From NCBI GenBank assembly GCA_050248795.1, contig JBFWRS010000001.1:99223-163222 (forward strand): 64,000 nucleotides of DNA, written 5' to 3'. How positions within the stretch are numbered: position 1 is the stretch's first letter; each line of letters starts with the position of its first letter. This document shows positions 40,684-49,987 of the stretch, piece after piece. The stretch comes from CAZTDU01 sp050248795 (GTDB lineage Bacteria; Pseudomonadota; Gammaproteobacteria; Burkholderiales; SG8-39). A program made the position numbers and the translations under genes. A model generated the notes under the pieces. It saw nothing but the letters and a program-made list of their open reading frames with translations, did no database searches and was not told where the DNA came from.

Positions 40684-40878
40684 CAATCCTCCCTAGGGGT
40701 TGACCTACACTCAGACCTACACTGACAAGCCCGGCAAGGACTTGCAAGTACTTGCCTGAACTTGACCAGAAAATTTGTCGGTGAAGGCAAAAATTTCTTG
40801 GAACGACAAGACTTTATAGCGCAGAACGGCAGTGCCGACAAGGGTCTTCGGTCGTCCGAAATTTCCGCTCATACGCCC
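40684..40878. other. Island-chromosome junction between integrase and mutS
   Basis: The gap contains a direct repeat GACCTACACT (40702-40711 and 40714-40723), the 12-bp palindrome GCAAGTACTTGC (40744-40755) with further ACTTG copies around it, and an AT-richer stretch up to mutS. Such repeats next to an integrase gene can be arm-type or core sites. No tRNA gene is present. The attachment site is probably here, but its left partner is outside what I can identify. Confidence 0.5.
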
Positions 40879-43383
40879 ATGATGCAGCAGTACCTCCGGA
40901 TCAAGGCCGAGCATCCGGACGTGCTGGTGTTCTACCGCATGGGGGATTTCTACGAGCTCTTTTTCGAGGACGCCGACAAAGGCGCGCGGCTGCTCGACAT
41001 CACGCTGACCTCGCGCGGGCAGTCGGGCGGCGCGCCGGTGAAGATGGCAGGCGTGCCGGCGCACTCGGTGGAGCAGTACCTCGGCAAGCTGGTGAAGCTG
41101 GGCGAATCGGTCGCGGTGTGCGAGCAGGTAGGCGATGTCGCCACCGCGAAGGGCCCGGTGGAGCGGCAGGTCACCCGCATCGTCACCCCGGGCACGCTCA
41201 CCGACCCTGAGCTGCTGGACGAGAAATCCGACAACATCCTGCTCGCGCTGTCTGCAGACCGCGCCACCATCGGCATGGCCTGGCTGTCGCTATCGGGTGG
41301 CTCGCTGCGCGTGGCGGAGATCGCGCCGCAGGCGCTGGAGAACGAACTGCGGCGCATCGCGCCCGCGGAGATCCTTGCCGCCGATGGCGTCGAACTGCCC
41401 GGCTTCACGGTGACCCGGCTGGCCTCGTGGCAGTTCGACGTCGAGTCTGGAAAGACGAAGCTGCTGGCGCAGCTCGGCGCTGCTTCGCTGGCAGGCTACG
41501 GCTGCGAGGACCTGACCCTCGCCATCGGCGCCTGCGGCGCGCTGCTCGACTACGCCAGGCGCACGCAGGGTCGCGCGCCAGCGCACATCACCTCGGTGAG
41601 CGCCGAGCGCGCATCCGAGTTCGTCCGCCTGGATGCGGCGACGCGCCGCAACCTCGAACTGACCGAAACCTTCCGCGGCGAGCCGGCGCCCACGCTCTTT
41701 TCGCTGCTGGACGAATGCGCCTCGGCCATGGGCAGCCGGCTGCTGCGGCACTGGCTGCACCACCCGCTGCGCGACCAGGCCGCGGTGGCGGCGCGACACG
41801 AGGCAGTGGACGCGCTGGATCGCCCGACGGACGCCGCGCGCGCGGTGCTGCGCAGGTTCGCGGATGTCGAGCGCATCACCGCGCGGGTCGCACTGCGCAG
41901 CGCGCGGCCGCGCGACCTGGCGGCGCTGCGGGACAGCATCGCCCTGCTGGCGGAACTCCGCGCGGCGATCGCCGCCGCGCAGGCACCGCTGCTCGCAACA
42001 CTCACCGCGGACATCGACACGCCGCAGGAGTGCCTCGACCTGCTCGCGCGCGCGATTGCGCCGGAACCCGCCTCGCGCGTAGTGGATGGCGGCGTGATCG
42101 CCGAAGGCTACAGCGCTGAGCTCGACGAACTGAGGAAGCTGCAGGAGAATGCGGGCGAGTTCCTCGTTGCGCTCGAAGCGCGCGAGCGCGAGCGCACGCA
42201 GATCCCCAACCTGCGGGTCGCCTACAACAGCGTGCACGGCTACTACATCGAGATCACCAACTCGCATGCAGCCAAGGTGCCGGACGATTACCGTCGCCGG
42301 CAGACGCTGAAGAACGCCGAGCGCTACATCACGCCGGAGCTGAAGGCCTTCGAGGACAAGGCGCTGTCCGCGCGCGACCGTGCGCTGGCGCTCGAAGACC
42401 GCCTGTACCGCGAACTGCTGGAACTGCTTGCTGCGCACGTGCAGCGCCTGCACCGCATCGCGCAGGCGGTGGCGCAGCTCGACGTGCTTGCCTGCTTCGC
42501 GCTCATTGCCGCGCGGCGCGGCTACTGCAGGCCGTCGTTCTCTGCCGAGCCGTTGCTCGAGATCGAAGCCGGGCGCCACTCGGTGGTCGAGGCGCAGATC
42601 GAGGCCTTCATCGCCAACGACACGCGGCTGTCGCCGGCGCGGCGGCTGCTGCTCATCACCGGACCGAACATGGGCGGCAAGTCCACCTACATGCGCCAGG
42701 TGGCGCTGATCGCGCTGATGGCGCATGCGGGCTCGTTCGTACCGGCGAAGTCCGCGCGGCTGGGACCGCTGGATCAGATCTTCACCCGCATCGGCGCCGC
42801 GGACGACCTCGCCGGCGGGCGCTCGACCTTCATGGTGGAGATGACCGAGAGCGCGAACATCCTGCACAACGCCACCGACCGCAGCCTGGTGCTGATGGAC
42901 GAGGTCGGCCGCGGCACGTCGACCTTCGACGGCCTCGCGCTCGCCTGGGCGATCGCACGCGCGCTGATCGAGCGCAATCGCGCGTTGACGCTGTTCGCGA
43001 CGCATTACTTCGAGCTGACGCGGCTAGCGCTGGAATACCGCGAAGCCGCCAACGTGCACCTCGATGCGGTCGAGCACAAGGACAGCATCGTGTTCCTGCA
43101 CGCGCTCGAAGAAGGCCCGGCGAGCCGCAGCTACGGCATCCAGGTGGCCGCGCTCGCCGGCGTGCCGAAGGCCGTGGTGCAGCGCGCGCGGCGCACGCTG
43201 CAGCGGCTGGAGGAGCAGAGCCAGGCCAGCGGCGGCCAGGCCGATCTCTTCGCCGCGCCCGCGGCCGCGCCCGAACCAGAGCCTGCGGCGGATCCGCTGC
43301 GCGAGAAACTCGCGCAACTCAATCCGGACGAACTGTCGCCGCGCGAAGCGCTGGAACTGCTGTACCGCCTGAAGAAGCTATAG
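40879..43383 (+). CDS. mutS: DNA mismatch repair protein MutS
   Basis: An 834-residue MutS from the ATG at 40879. It has the mismatch-binding GDFYELFF, the ATPase Walker A TGPNMGGKSTYMRQ, the motif DEVGRGTSTFDG and the C-terminal helix-turn-helix region. The codons just before this ATG read Ala-His-Thr-Pro, as in the N-terminus of other MutS proteins, so the native start probably lay slightly upstream. TTG 40798 and TTG 40762 are in frame but sit in AT-rich sequence of intergenic character. The island insertion may have replaced the original start. Confidence 0.96.
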   Translation: MMQQYLRIKAEHPDVLVFYRMGDFYELFFEDADKGARLLDITLTSRGQSGGAPVKMAGVPAHSVEQYLGKLVKLGESVAVCEQVGDVATAKGPVERQVTRIVTPGTLTDPELLDEKSDNILLALSADRATIGMAWLSLSGGSLRVAEIAPQALENELRRIAPAEILAADGVELPGFTVTRLASWQFDVESGKTKLLAQLGAASLAGYGCEDLTLAIGACGALLDYARRTQGRAPAHITSVSAERASEFVRLDAATRRNLELTETFRGEPAPTLFSLLDECASAMGSRLLRHWLHHPLRDQAAVAARHEAVDALDRPTDAARAVLRRFADVERITARVALRSARPRDLAALRDSIALLAELRAAIAAAQAPLLATLTADIDTPQECLDLLARAIAPEPASRVVDGGVIAEGYSAELDELRKLQENAGEFLVALEARERERTQIPNLRVAYNSVHGYYIEITNSHAAKVPDDYRRRQTLKNAERYITPELKAFEDKALSARDRALALEDRLYRELLELLAAHVQRLHRIAQAVAQLDVLACFALIAARRGYCRPSFSAEPLLEIEAGRHSVVEAQIEAFIANDTRLSPARRLLLITGPNMGGKSTYMRQVALIALMAHAGSFVPAKSARLGPLDQIFTRIGAADDLAGGRSTFMVEMTESANILHNATDRSLVLMDEVGRGTSTFDGLALAWAIARALIERNRALTLFATHYFELTRLALEYREAANVHLDAVEHKDSIVFLHALEEGPASRSYGIQVAALAGVPKAVVQRARRTLQRLEEQSQASGGQADLFAAPAAAPEPEPAADPLREKLAQLNPDELSPREALELLYRLKKL

Positions 43384-43752
43384 GCCGGCGACGCGGCGGC
43401 CCACCGCCGGGATCTCCTCGCGCCGCAGGCCGATGTCCGCCAGCGCGCGGTCGCTTAGTTCGCCCAGCTCGCGCACGGTGCGCCTCGCCTCGAGCTGCGC
43501 GCGCAGCGCGTGGGCCAGCGCACGGATGCGCGTGCGCAGCGCCAGCATGGCGCCGCGCCCGTCCGCCCCTGCGTCCGCGCCGATCAGCACCAGGCCGTCA
43601 CCACGCACGCGGTACGTGGTCCCGGCGGCGACGCAGCCGTCCTCGGGGAATCCCGCCTCGGTGACCCACAGCGCGCCCTCCAGCGCCTCGATGCTTGCGC
43701 CGCGTGCCTTGGTAAGACGCAGGATTTTCTTCGTATCGAGCCTGAGTACCAT
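43378..43752 (-). CDS. DUF2917 and DUF1127 domain protein
   Basis: A 124-residue protein. Residues 1-75 match DUF2917 (a small cupin-like domain, ALWVTEAGFPEDGCV). The C-terminal 40 residues match DUF1127 (ELSDRALADIGLRREEIP). The ATG at 43752 starts MVLRLDTKKI. Its stop region overlaps the mutS end by six bases on the opposite strand. It is divergent from the MocR gene, and the operator-like repeats between them could regulate both. The role is unknown; DUF1127 proteins include RNA-binding regulators. Confidence 0.85.
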   Translation of the reverse strand: MVLRLDTKKILRLTKARGASIEALEGALWVTEAGFPEDGCVAAGTTYRVRGDGLVLIGADAGADGRGAMLALRTRIRALAHALRAQLEARRTVRELGELSDRALADIGLRREEIPAVGRRVAGL

Positions 43753-43817
43753 GTGCGATCTCCGTGCAGCCGATACTGCCGCGCCGGACAGTAGCAGAAC
43801 AGATTCAGGTCCTGGGT

Positions 43818-43895
43818 ACTGTTTGCAGTACAGTTCTCTTGAGAGGCACTGTACCGAACACACCGCGCCGGAACTGTATCTGGCACCGGTACAGC
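43818..43895. promoter_or_regulatory. Cluster of ACTGTA/TACAGT boxes, probable MocR operators
   Basis: The 163-base gap between the divergent genes holds repeated boxes: GTACTGT and CAGTACAGT (43817-43834), ACTGTA at 43848 and at 43873, and GGTACAG near 43889. MocR/GntR regulators bind such repeated half-sites in their own divergent promoters, so autoregulation is likely. Confidence 0.6.
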
Positions 43896-43915
43896 GAGGC
43901 TGCGAGGATCGCCCC

Positions 43916-45331
43916 ATGCTGACTACCGCCCCGCTCTACCACCAGCTCGCCGAACAGATCCAGGCGCTGATCCGCACCGGCACGCTGCGCGCCGGCGAGA
44001 AAGTGCCGTCGGTGCGCCGCCTGTCGCAGCAGCAGCAGGTAAGCGTGTCCACGGTGCTGCAGGCCTACCAGCGCCTGGAGGACGCCGGCGTCATCGAGGC
44101 GCGCCCGCAGTCGGGCTACTACGTGCGTCGCGCCCCCGCTCCGGTGGCCGAACCGGCGCCGTCGCGGCCGCCGCAGCGCGCGCTGGCGGTCGAGGTGAAC
44201 GCGCTCGCCGACGCGGTGCTCGCCGCCGGCCAGGATCCGAAGATGATCTCCTTCGGCTCCGCCTGCCCGCATGCGGATCTCTTTCCGCTCGAGCGCCTGC
44301 GCCGCGTGTTTTCCTCCCGCGCGCGGCGCGACCGCGCGTCGCTGGGGCGCTACGGCCTGCCGCCGGGCTCGGATGCGCTGCGCCGCGCAGTCGCGCGCCG
44401 TGCGCTCGAATGGGGCTGCCGGCTGGACTACCGCAACATCGTCACCACCAACGGCTGCATGGAAGCGATCAACCTGTGCCTGCGCGCGGTGACGCAGCCG
44501 GGAGACACCGTGGCGCTCGAATCGCCGACCTACTACGGCTTCCTGCAGATCCTGCAGTCGCTGGGGCTGCGCGCGCTGGAGATCCCCACCGACCCGCGCA
44601 GCGGCATTTCGCTCGACGCGCTGGAGACCGCCCTCGACGAGCGCGGCGTGAAGGCGGTGCTGGTGATGCCGAACGTCTCCAACCCCATCGGCGCGACGAT
44701 GGCCGATGCGGCGAAGAAGCGCCTGGTGGACATGCTCGCGGCGCGCAACGTGCCGCTGATCGAGGATCACATCTACGCCGAGCTGAACTACGAGAGCCAG
44801 ACGACGCGCGCGGCGAAGGCCTACGACAAGACCGGCAACGTGATGCTGTGCAGTTCGTTCTCGAAGACGCTGGCGCCGGGCCTGAAGTCGGGCTGGATCG
44901 AACCGGGGCGCTGGCGCGACCGCATCCGCACGCTCAAGTTCGTCGCCAGCGGCGGACACACCGAGCTCGTCGAACTCACGCTCGCCGAACTGCTCGAATC
45001 GGGCGGCTATGAAAGGTCGCTGCGCCAGTTGCGCCGGCGCTGCGCGCAGCACGTGGACAACGCGCGTTCGGTGATTGCGGACAGCTTTCCCAAGGGCACC
45101 AGGGTGACGCGGCCGGCGGGCGGGTTCATCGTCTGGGTCGAGATGCCCAGGGGTTGCGACGCCATCGCCATGTTCCCGCTGCTGCTCGAGCGCGGCATCA
45201 GCATCGCGCCCGGCCCGATGTTTTCCGCATCGCAGCGCTATCGCAACTGCATGCGCATCAGCCTGGGACAGCCCTGGAACGAGCGCACCGAGCAGGCGCT
45301 GCGCGAAGTCGGGCGGCTCGCGGCGCTCTGA
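43916..45331 (+). CDS. MocR family regulator (GntR HTH plus aminotransferase domain)
   Basis: A 471-residue protein. Residues 1-75 are a GntR winged helix (LYHQLAEQIQALIRTGTLRAGEKVPS) and the rest is a class I aminotransferase fold with the PLP lysine in SSFSKTLAPGLKSGW. The PTYYGFLQILQSLGLRALEIP region is typical. MocR proteins sense PLP or amino acid derivatives. The ATG at 43916 is chosen because the HTH starts there. Its stop overlaps the tatD start. Confidence 0.93.
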   Translation: MLTTAPLYHQLAEQIQALIRTGTLRAGEKVPSVRRLSQQQQVSVSTVLQAYQRLEDAGVIEARPQSGYYVRRAPAPVAEPAPSRPPQRALAVEVNALADAVLAAGQDPKMISFGSACPHADLFPLERLRRVFSSRARRDRASLGRYGLPPGSDALRRAVARRALEWGCRLDYRNIVTTNGCMEAINLCLRAVTQPGDTVALESPTYYGFLQILQSLGLRALEIPTDPRSGISLDALETALDERGVKAVLVMPNVSNPIGATMADAAKKRLVDMLAARNVPLIEDHIYAELNYESQTTRAAKAYDKTGNVMLCSSFSKTLAPGLKSGWIEPGRWRDRIRTLKFVASGGHTELVELTLAELLESGGYERSLRQLRRRCAQHVDNARSVIADSFPKGTRVTRPAGGFIVWVEMPRGCDAIAMFPLLLERGISIAPGPMFSASQRYRNCMRISLGQPWNERTEQALREVGRLAAL

Positions 45332-46110
45332 TGATAGACATCGGCGCCAACCTCACGCACGCATCGTTCGCGCCCGACCTCGAAGCCGTGCTCGCGCGTG
45401 CGCACGACGCCGGCGTCACGGCGATGGTGGTCACCGGCACCAGCGTGAAGGAAAGCCGGGCGGCGGCGAGCCTCGCCGCGTCGCACCCGCAGCTCTACGC
45501 CACTGCCGGCGTGCATCCGCACCATGCGCGCGACTGCGACGAGACGACGATCCCCGCCTTGCGCGACATCGCGCGGCTGCCCCGCGTCGTTGCGGTCGGC
45601 GAATGCGGCCTCGATTTCAACCGCAACTACTCGCCGCACCCGAGCCAGGAGCGCTGGTTCCTCGAACAGCTTGAACTCGGCATCGAGCTGGAGAAGCCGC
45701 TATTCCTGCATTCGCGTGATGCGCACCCGCACTTCGCCGAGGTGCTGCACGCGCACCGCGCCAGGCTGCCGCGCGCGGTGGCGCACTGCTTCACCGGCGA
45801 GCGCGACGAACTGCGCGCCTACCTGGAACTCGGGCTGTACGTCGGCATCACCGGCTGGATCTGCGACGAGCGCCGCGGCAGGCATTTGCTGGAACTCGTC
45901 CGGGAGATCCCGGCCGATCGCCTGATGCTGGAAACCGACTCGCCCTACCTGACGCCGCGCGACATGAGGCCGCAGCCGAAGTCGCGCCGCAACGAGCCCG
46001 CGTTCCTGCCGCACATCCTGCGCGCCGTGGCGCGCGCCAGGGGCGAAGCTCCGGAGGCGCTGGCCGAGCGCACGACGCTCAACGCGAAGGCATTCTTCGG
46101 CCTCGCCTGA
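45331..46110 (+). CDS. tatD: TatD family metal-dependent DNase
   Basis: A 259-residue TIM-barrel hydrolase. It begins MIDIGANLTHASF, as in TatD proper, with GVHPHHA, GECGLDFNRNYS, FLHSRDAH, HCFTGE and the C-terminal ETDSPYLTPRD. The family has 3'-5' exonuclease activity in DNA repair. The start overlaps the MocR stop (TGATG). Confidence 0.95.
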   Translation: MIDIGANLTHASFAPDLEAVLARAHDAGVTAMVVTGTSVKESRAAASLAASHPQLYATAGVHPHHARDCDETTIPALRDIARLPRVVAVGECGLDFNRNYSPHPSQERWFLEQLELGIELEKPLFLHSRDAHPHFAEVLHAHRARLPRAVAHCFTGERDELRAYLELGLYVGITGWICDERRGRHLLELVREIPADRLMLETDSPYLTPRDMRPQPKSRRNEPAFLPHILRAVARARGEAPEALAERTTLNAKAFFGLA

Positions 46111-46122
46111 GGCCGTCCCGCA

Positions 46123-46617
46123 TCAGGGCATCGCGCCCGAATCCCCACTCGGCGGATACGCCGCCCAGTCGAGCATGTCGAGGGTTTCCTGCACCACGCC
46201 GTCATAGGAAAACTGGATCCACATGACGCGCATCTCCTCGTAGTGCTGGAACAGGTACTCCCAGACGTCGCGCTGCTGCCGGTCCATGCGCACGATGTTT
46301 CCGGGAGGCCCGAACAGTTCGCGTACCTCCTTCGCCGTGCTAGTGCCGGGCACCAGTTTCGCGAGGTTGGCCTTGGACAGACGCGGGCTCGCTTCGCGCA
46401 CGCGGCCGTCCTTGCCAAGCACCACTGCGAGGGTTTCCCTGCCGCCGAGGAAATACAGCACCTGTTCGCCGTCGGCACGCTGGATGCGCTCGGCCGGCTT
46501 GCCGAGCTTCGCCTCGACCTCGGCCGCGGTCGCCTTGCTGGCGACGAACTCGCGGCCGTCGAAGCTGGCGCAGCCGCCGAGCAGCGCCGCCAGCGCAATG
46601 ACGCGCATAGTCCTCAT
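46123..46617 (-). CDS. SmpA/OmlA (BamE-like) lipoprotein
   Basis: A 164-residue lipoprotein with lipobox LLGGC and two BamE-like repeats: TAAEVEAKLGKPAERI near 30 and TAKEVRELFGPPGNIV near 95, each followed by a strand of Trp/Tyr-Leu character. Such proteins support outer-membrane assembly. It is convergent with tatD. It is not in the usual bamE setting (fur-recN), so it may be a paralogue. Confidence 0.88.
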   Translation of the reverse strand: MRTMRVIALAALLGGCASFDGREFVASKATAAEVEAKLGKPAERIQRADGEQVLYFLGGRETLAVVLGKDGRVREASPRLSKANLAKLVPGTSTAKEVRELFGPPGNIVRMDRQQRDVWEYLFQHYEEMRVMWIQFSYDGVVQETLDMLDWAAYPPSGDSGAMP

Positions 46618-46633
46618 GGCCCGACCTCCTTGC

Positions 46634-47053
46634 CTAGCCGGCCCGACGCAGCACTTCGACGAGCTTGTGCGCCGGGTCGACGCGCACCCAGTCGCCGGTC
46701 CTGACCACGTCGCCGGGCTTTGCGTCCCAGCCCTCCGTGATCACGATCCCGGCGTGGATCGCGCCCTGCACCATGACCGGGTTGGTCACACCGAAGATGA
46801 ACGCCTTCGGCGCGATTTTCTTCCACTTGATGTCATAAAAAGCCCAGCCGGCGGCGATGCCGCCCTTGGCGGTGGGGAAGAAGCAGATCTTGTCCGTGAT
46901 GCTGGCGCCTTCAAGCTTGTGGCCCGGCTTGGTGATCAGCCCGCTCCAGCGGTCGAGGTCGTAGCGGGGGGAAAACCCCTCCTCGGACACCAGCGCCTCG
47001 CCCTCGACCGCGTCGCCGTAAGCCCGCTGCACATGGATTGCCGCCAGGCTCAA
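46634..47053 (-). CDS. Aconitase X swivel-domain subunit (DUF126)
   Basis: A 139-residue small subunit of a two-part aconitase X, a dehydratase family that includes cis-3-hydroxy-L-proline and phosphomevalonate dehydratases. Visible hallmarks are VEGEALVSEEGFSPRYDLD, the CFFPTAKGGIAAGWAFYD active-site region and VMVQGAIHAGIVITEGW. The TTG at 47053 overlaps the large-subunit stop (TTGA); GTG 47032 is another candidate. The substrate is not certain from sequence alone. Confidence 0.88.
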   Translation of the reverse strand: MSLAAIHVQRAYGDAVEGEALVSEEGFSPRYDLDRWSGLITKPGHKLEGASITDKICFFPTAKGGIAAGWAFYDIKWKKIAPKAFIFGVTNPVMVQGAIHAGIVITEGWDAKPGDVVRTGDWVRVDPAHKLVEVLRRAG

Positions 47054-48291
47054 CGCAGCACCCCGGTGCAGGCGATGTCGACGCAATCGGCGGTGCGGCG
47101 CAGGATGGTGTTGAACTTGTGCGCGCCGATGATGTTCACGATCTTGGCCGAGTTGGACACCATGTTGGTCCAGCGGTTGGCGAGCCGCATCGGCGTCAGA
47201 TTCTGCAGGATGTAGAAGCAGACGCCTTCGAGCACCGTCACGCCCGCCGCCTCCAGCGCCTGCGCGTAGCCGAGCGTGCGCGACTGCGCGAGCACCGCGC
47301 CATTGGTGGTGACGAAGCAGCTAGAACCTTCCTTCACCTTGCGGCCGGCGAACAGCTCCGCCAGCAGCTTCATCTCGAACAGCGACTGCTGCGGACCCGA
47401 GAACACCACCAGGCGCGCGTCGCCGTCGCCGAGCTTGTAGCCGCGGTACACCCTGTCGATGTCCGCGTCGGTGATGACGATGCGCTCCGCAGGCGCCTTG
47501 CCGCCCATCGCCGCCTCGACCGAGGGCGCCTCGGGCGTCACGCCGACGAAGTGGAACATGCCCATCGAGCCATAGCTCGCCAGCGCCGCGCCCATGTGCT
47601 TCAGTTCGTCGGCGCCCGGCGAACGGCGGTAGCCGTGGAACACCGGCACCGCGAAATAGTTCTGGTGCGTCTCGCCTACGAGCTTGCCCACCGCGCCCCA
47701 GTCGGCGAGATCTTCCAGCTTCGCCTGCAACTCCACCGTGAAGCCGCCGCGGCGGTGCTCGTCCAGATGAAAGCCGTACTCGGGCGTGCGGCCGGTGATC
47801 GCGGCGGCCAGCGCCGCCGGGCCGGACTCGAAATTGGTGCGCGCACCGAACACCGAGTTGGCGTAGATCACGGTGCCGGTGTCGCCCCAGGCGACGCGCT
47901 CGCCCAGGTGCGGCTGGTACACGGTCTGGTAGTTGATGCAGGTGTCGGTGGTGATGACGTTCATGCGCCGCAGGCAGGCGATCAGCTCGCGTTCCTTCTC
48001 GGCTTCCGCCGCGTCCTGGCCGAGCTTCTCGCGGTGCACGAAGTCGATGCAGCGTGCATTGGTGGTGGCGCCCACGGTGCAGCGCGCACCGGACTTCTCG
48101 CACTGGCGCAGCCATTCGAGGCCGCCGTCCCCCATGACCTCGATGTCGCCCATCATGTGGACGTTGCTCACCGGCACGAAGCGCTTCGCGCCCCAGAACT
48201 TCGCCACCTCGAGCTGGTACTCGAGCGCGCGCTGCGCCGCTTCGCCGCGCGCGCCGGCGAGGATTCCGCGCTCGTCCGCGGAAAGCTCCAT
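47050..48291 (-). CDS. Aconitase X catalytic subunit
   Basis: A 413-residue catalytic subunit with iron-sulfur ligands. MELSADERGILAGARGEAAQRALEY-type N-terminus, ARCTVGATTNARCIDF, TTDTCINYQTVYQPHLGERVAWGDTG and the SNSAKIVNIIGAHK segment all fit the family. The ATG at 48291 lies two bases after the ferredoxin stop, so fdxA and both subunits probably form one operon. Hydroxyproline dehydration is a likely but unproven role. Confidence 0.9.
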   Translation of the reverse strand: MELSADERGILAGARGEAAQRALEYQLEVAKFWGAKRFVPVSNVHMMGDIEVMGDGGLEWLRQCEKSGARCTVGATTNARCIDFVHREKLGQDAAEAEKERELIACLRRMNVITTDTCINYQTVYQPHLGERVAWGDTGTVIYANSVFGARTNFESGPAALAAAITGRTPEYGFHLDEHRRGGFTVELQAKLEDLADWGAVGKLVGETHQNYFAVPVFHGYRRSPGADELKHMGAALASYGSMGMFHFVGVTPEAPSVEAAMGGKAPAERIVITDADIDRVYRGYKLGDGDARLVVFSGPQQSLFEMKLLAELFAGRKVKEGSSCFVTTNGAVLAQSRTLGYAQALEAAGVTVLEGVCFYILQNLTPMRLANRWTNMVSNSAKIVNIIGAHKFNTILRRTADCVDIACTGVLR

Positions 48292-48293
48292 CG

Positions 48294-48632
48294 CTACTCG
48301 CCCTTGCCGGGATTGGGCGAGAAGTACTTCTCGAACTTGCCCTTCACTTCCTTCCATTCATCCGCGTCCGGCGGCGGCGTGCCCTTGCGCGTGATGTTCG
48401 GCCACTTGGCGGCGTACTCGGTGTTCAGCTTCAGCCACGGTTCGCCCTTGGCGTCGGAATCCGGCACGATCGCCGCGGGCGGACATTCCGGCTCGCACAC
48501 GCCGCAGTCGATGCACTCGTCCGGGTGGATGACGAGCATGTTCTCGCCTTCGTAGAAGCAATCGACCGGGCAGACTTCCACGCAGTCCATGTGCTTGCAC
48601 TTGATGCAGTCCTCGGTGACGATATAAGTCAT
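48294..48632 (-). CDS. fdxA: Seven-iron ferredoxin FdxA
   Basis: A 112-residue ferredoxin with the 3Fe-4S/4Fe-4S ligand pattern CIKCKHMDCVEVCPVDC and CIDCGVCEPECP, then the FdxA-typical C-terminal extension (WLKLNTEYAAKWPNITRKG). It transfers electrons in the cytoplasm. It leads the aconitase X genes with a two-base gap, which is unusual company; an electron or cluster donor role is possible. Confidence 0.96.
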   Translation of the reverse strand: MTYIVTEDCIKCKHMDCVEVCPVDCFYEGENMLVIHPDECIDCGVCEPECPPAAIVPDSDAKGEPWLKLNTEYAAKWPNITRKGTPPPDADEWKEVKGKFEKYFSPNPGKGE

Positions 48633-48681
48633 GTTATGTGGGTGGTTTGGGGAGCGGTTTGAAAAGTCGATTATCGCAGGT

Positions 48682-49878
48682 TCAGCCCTTCACACAGAGC
48701 ACCTGTTTCAGTGTGTGGACGATTTCGACCAGGTCCGCCTGGTTCGCCATGACCGCATCGATGTCCTTGTAGGCACCGGGAATCTCGTCCAGCACCCCGG
48801 CGTCCTTGCGGCAAACCACGCCGGCGGTCTGCGCTTCCAGGTCGGCCACCGAGAAGGCCTTGCGGGCGGCGATCCGCCCCATGCGCCGGCCCGCCCCATG
48901 CGCGCACGACTGGAAGCTCTGCGCGTTGCCGCGGCCGCGCACGATGTAGCTCCTGGCGCCCATGCTGCCGGGAATGATGCCGAGCTCGCCCGCGCGGGCA
49001 CGGATCGCGCCCTTGCGCGTCAGCCACACGGCCTCGCCGAAGTGGGTTTCGCGCTCGACGTAGTTGTGGTGGCAGTCGACCGCCTCGGTGGTGACATCGA
49101 ACGCCGGCAGGTGCGCGTGCAGCGCGGCCAGCACGATGTCCAGCATCTCGGCGCGGTTGGCGCGCGCGTAGTCCTGTGCCCAGCCGACCGCTTCGACGTA
49201 GTCGTCGAAGTCCCGGGCACCCTCGGAAAAATACGCCAGGTCGCGGTCCGGCAGCACCAGCTGGGCGCGTTCGGCGTCGCGCCTGGCAAGCTCGATGAAG
49301 TACGTGCCGATGGCGTTGCCGATGCCGCGGCTGCCCGAGTGCAGCATCACCCAGACGCGCTGCGATTCATCCAGGCACAGTTCGATGAAGTGGTTGCCGC
49401 CGCCCAGCGTGCCGATCTGCCGTACCCAGCTCGATTTCTTCCCCACGCGCTTCTCGATGCCGGGATGCTTCTCGAGGATGCCGCGCAGGCCGCGCTTGAA
49501 CGGCCGCGCCGCATCGCTGCGCGCATCGCGCTCCGCGTGCTGCTCGAAGCCCGCCGGAACGTCGCGCGAGATGCGCGCAAACACCTTGCCGAGCGCGCGC
49601 TCGTCGATGTCGCTCGCGGTCAGCGACAGGCGTGCGGCGATCATGCCGCAGCCGATGTCCACGCCCACCGCGGACGGGATGATCGCGCGCAGCGTCGGGA
49701 TTACCGAACCCACCGTCGCGCCGATGCCCAGGTGGACGTCGGGCATCGCGGCGACATGGTGATGCACGATCGGCAGCTTCGAGACGTTGACGAGCTGCTG
49801 GCGCGCGGCGGCTTCGAGGTCTTCGGTGTAGACCTCCACCGGCACGCGCCCCTCGTCGATTCGCTGTCGCACCGGCAT
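48682..49878 (-). CDS. rtcB: RNA-splicing ligase RtcB
   Basis: A 398-residue RtcB, which joins RNA 2',3'-cyclic phosphate to 5'-OH ends using GTP and manganese. Metal and guanylate motifs are VGVDIGCGM, GTLGGGNHFIEL, HSGSRGIGN, GSMGARSYIVRG and CAHGAGRRMGR with the GMP-accepting histidine. The ATG at 49878 starts MPVRQRIDEG. It is divergent from the selenoprotein-like gene with a 109-base gap. No RtcR or RtcA is seen. Confidence 0.95.
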   Translation of the reverse strand: MPVRQRIDEGRVPVEVYTEDLEAAARQQLVNVSKLPIVHHHVAAMPDVHLGIGATVGSVIPTLRAIIPSAVGVDIGCGMIAARLSLTASDIDERALGKVFARISRDVPAGFEQHAERDARSDAARPFKRGLRGILEKHPGIEKRVGKKSSWVRQIGTLGGGNHFIELCLDESQRVWVMLHSGSRGIGNAIGTYFIELARRDAERAQLVLPDRDLAYFSEGARDFDDYVEAVGWAQDYARANRAEMLDIVLAALHAHLPAFDVTTEAVDCHHNYVERETHFGEAVWLTRKGAIRARAGELGIIPGSMGARSYIVRGRGNAQSFQSCAHGAGRRMGRIAARKAFSVADLEAQTAGVVCRKDAGVLDEIPGAYKDIDAVMANQADLVEIVHTLKQVLCVKG

Positions 49879-49987
49879 GCGCCGATTGTAGCGGCGGTAC
49901 GCCGCCAACCGGACGCATGGACGACGCGGACCGGTTCCGCTAGGCTTCCGTGCACGCCCGATCACGCGGGGCGGATGGAGAAAGAAG

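Noticed and set aside
40762..40878. TTG starts for MutS at 40762 or 40798
   Set aside because: They would add AT-rich codons without MutS similarity until the last few residues. They are kept as alternatives only, since the true start is unsettled.
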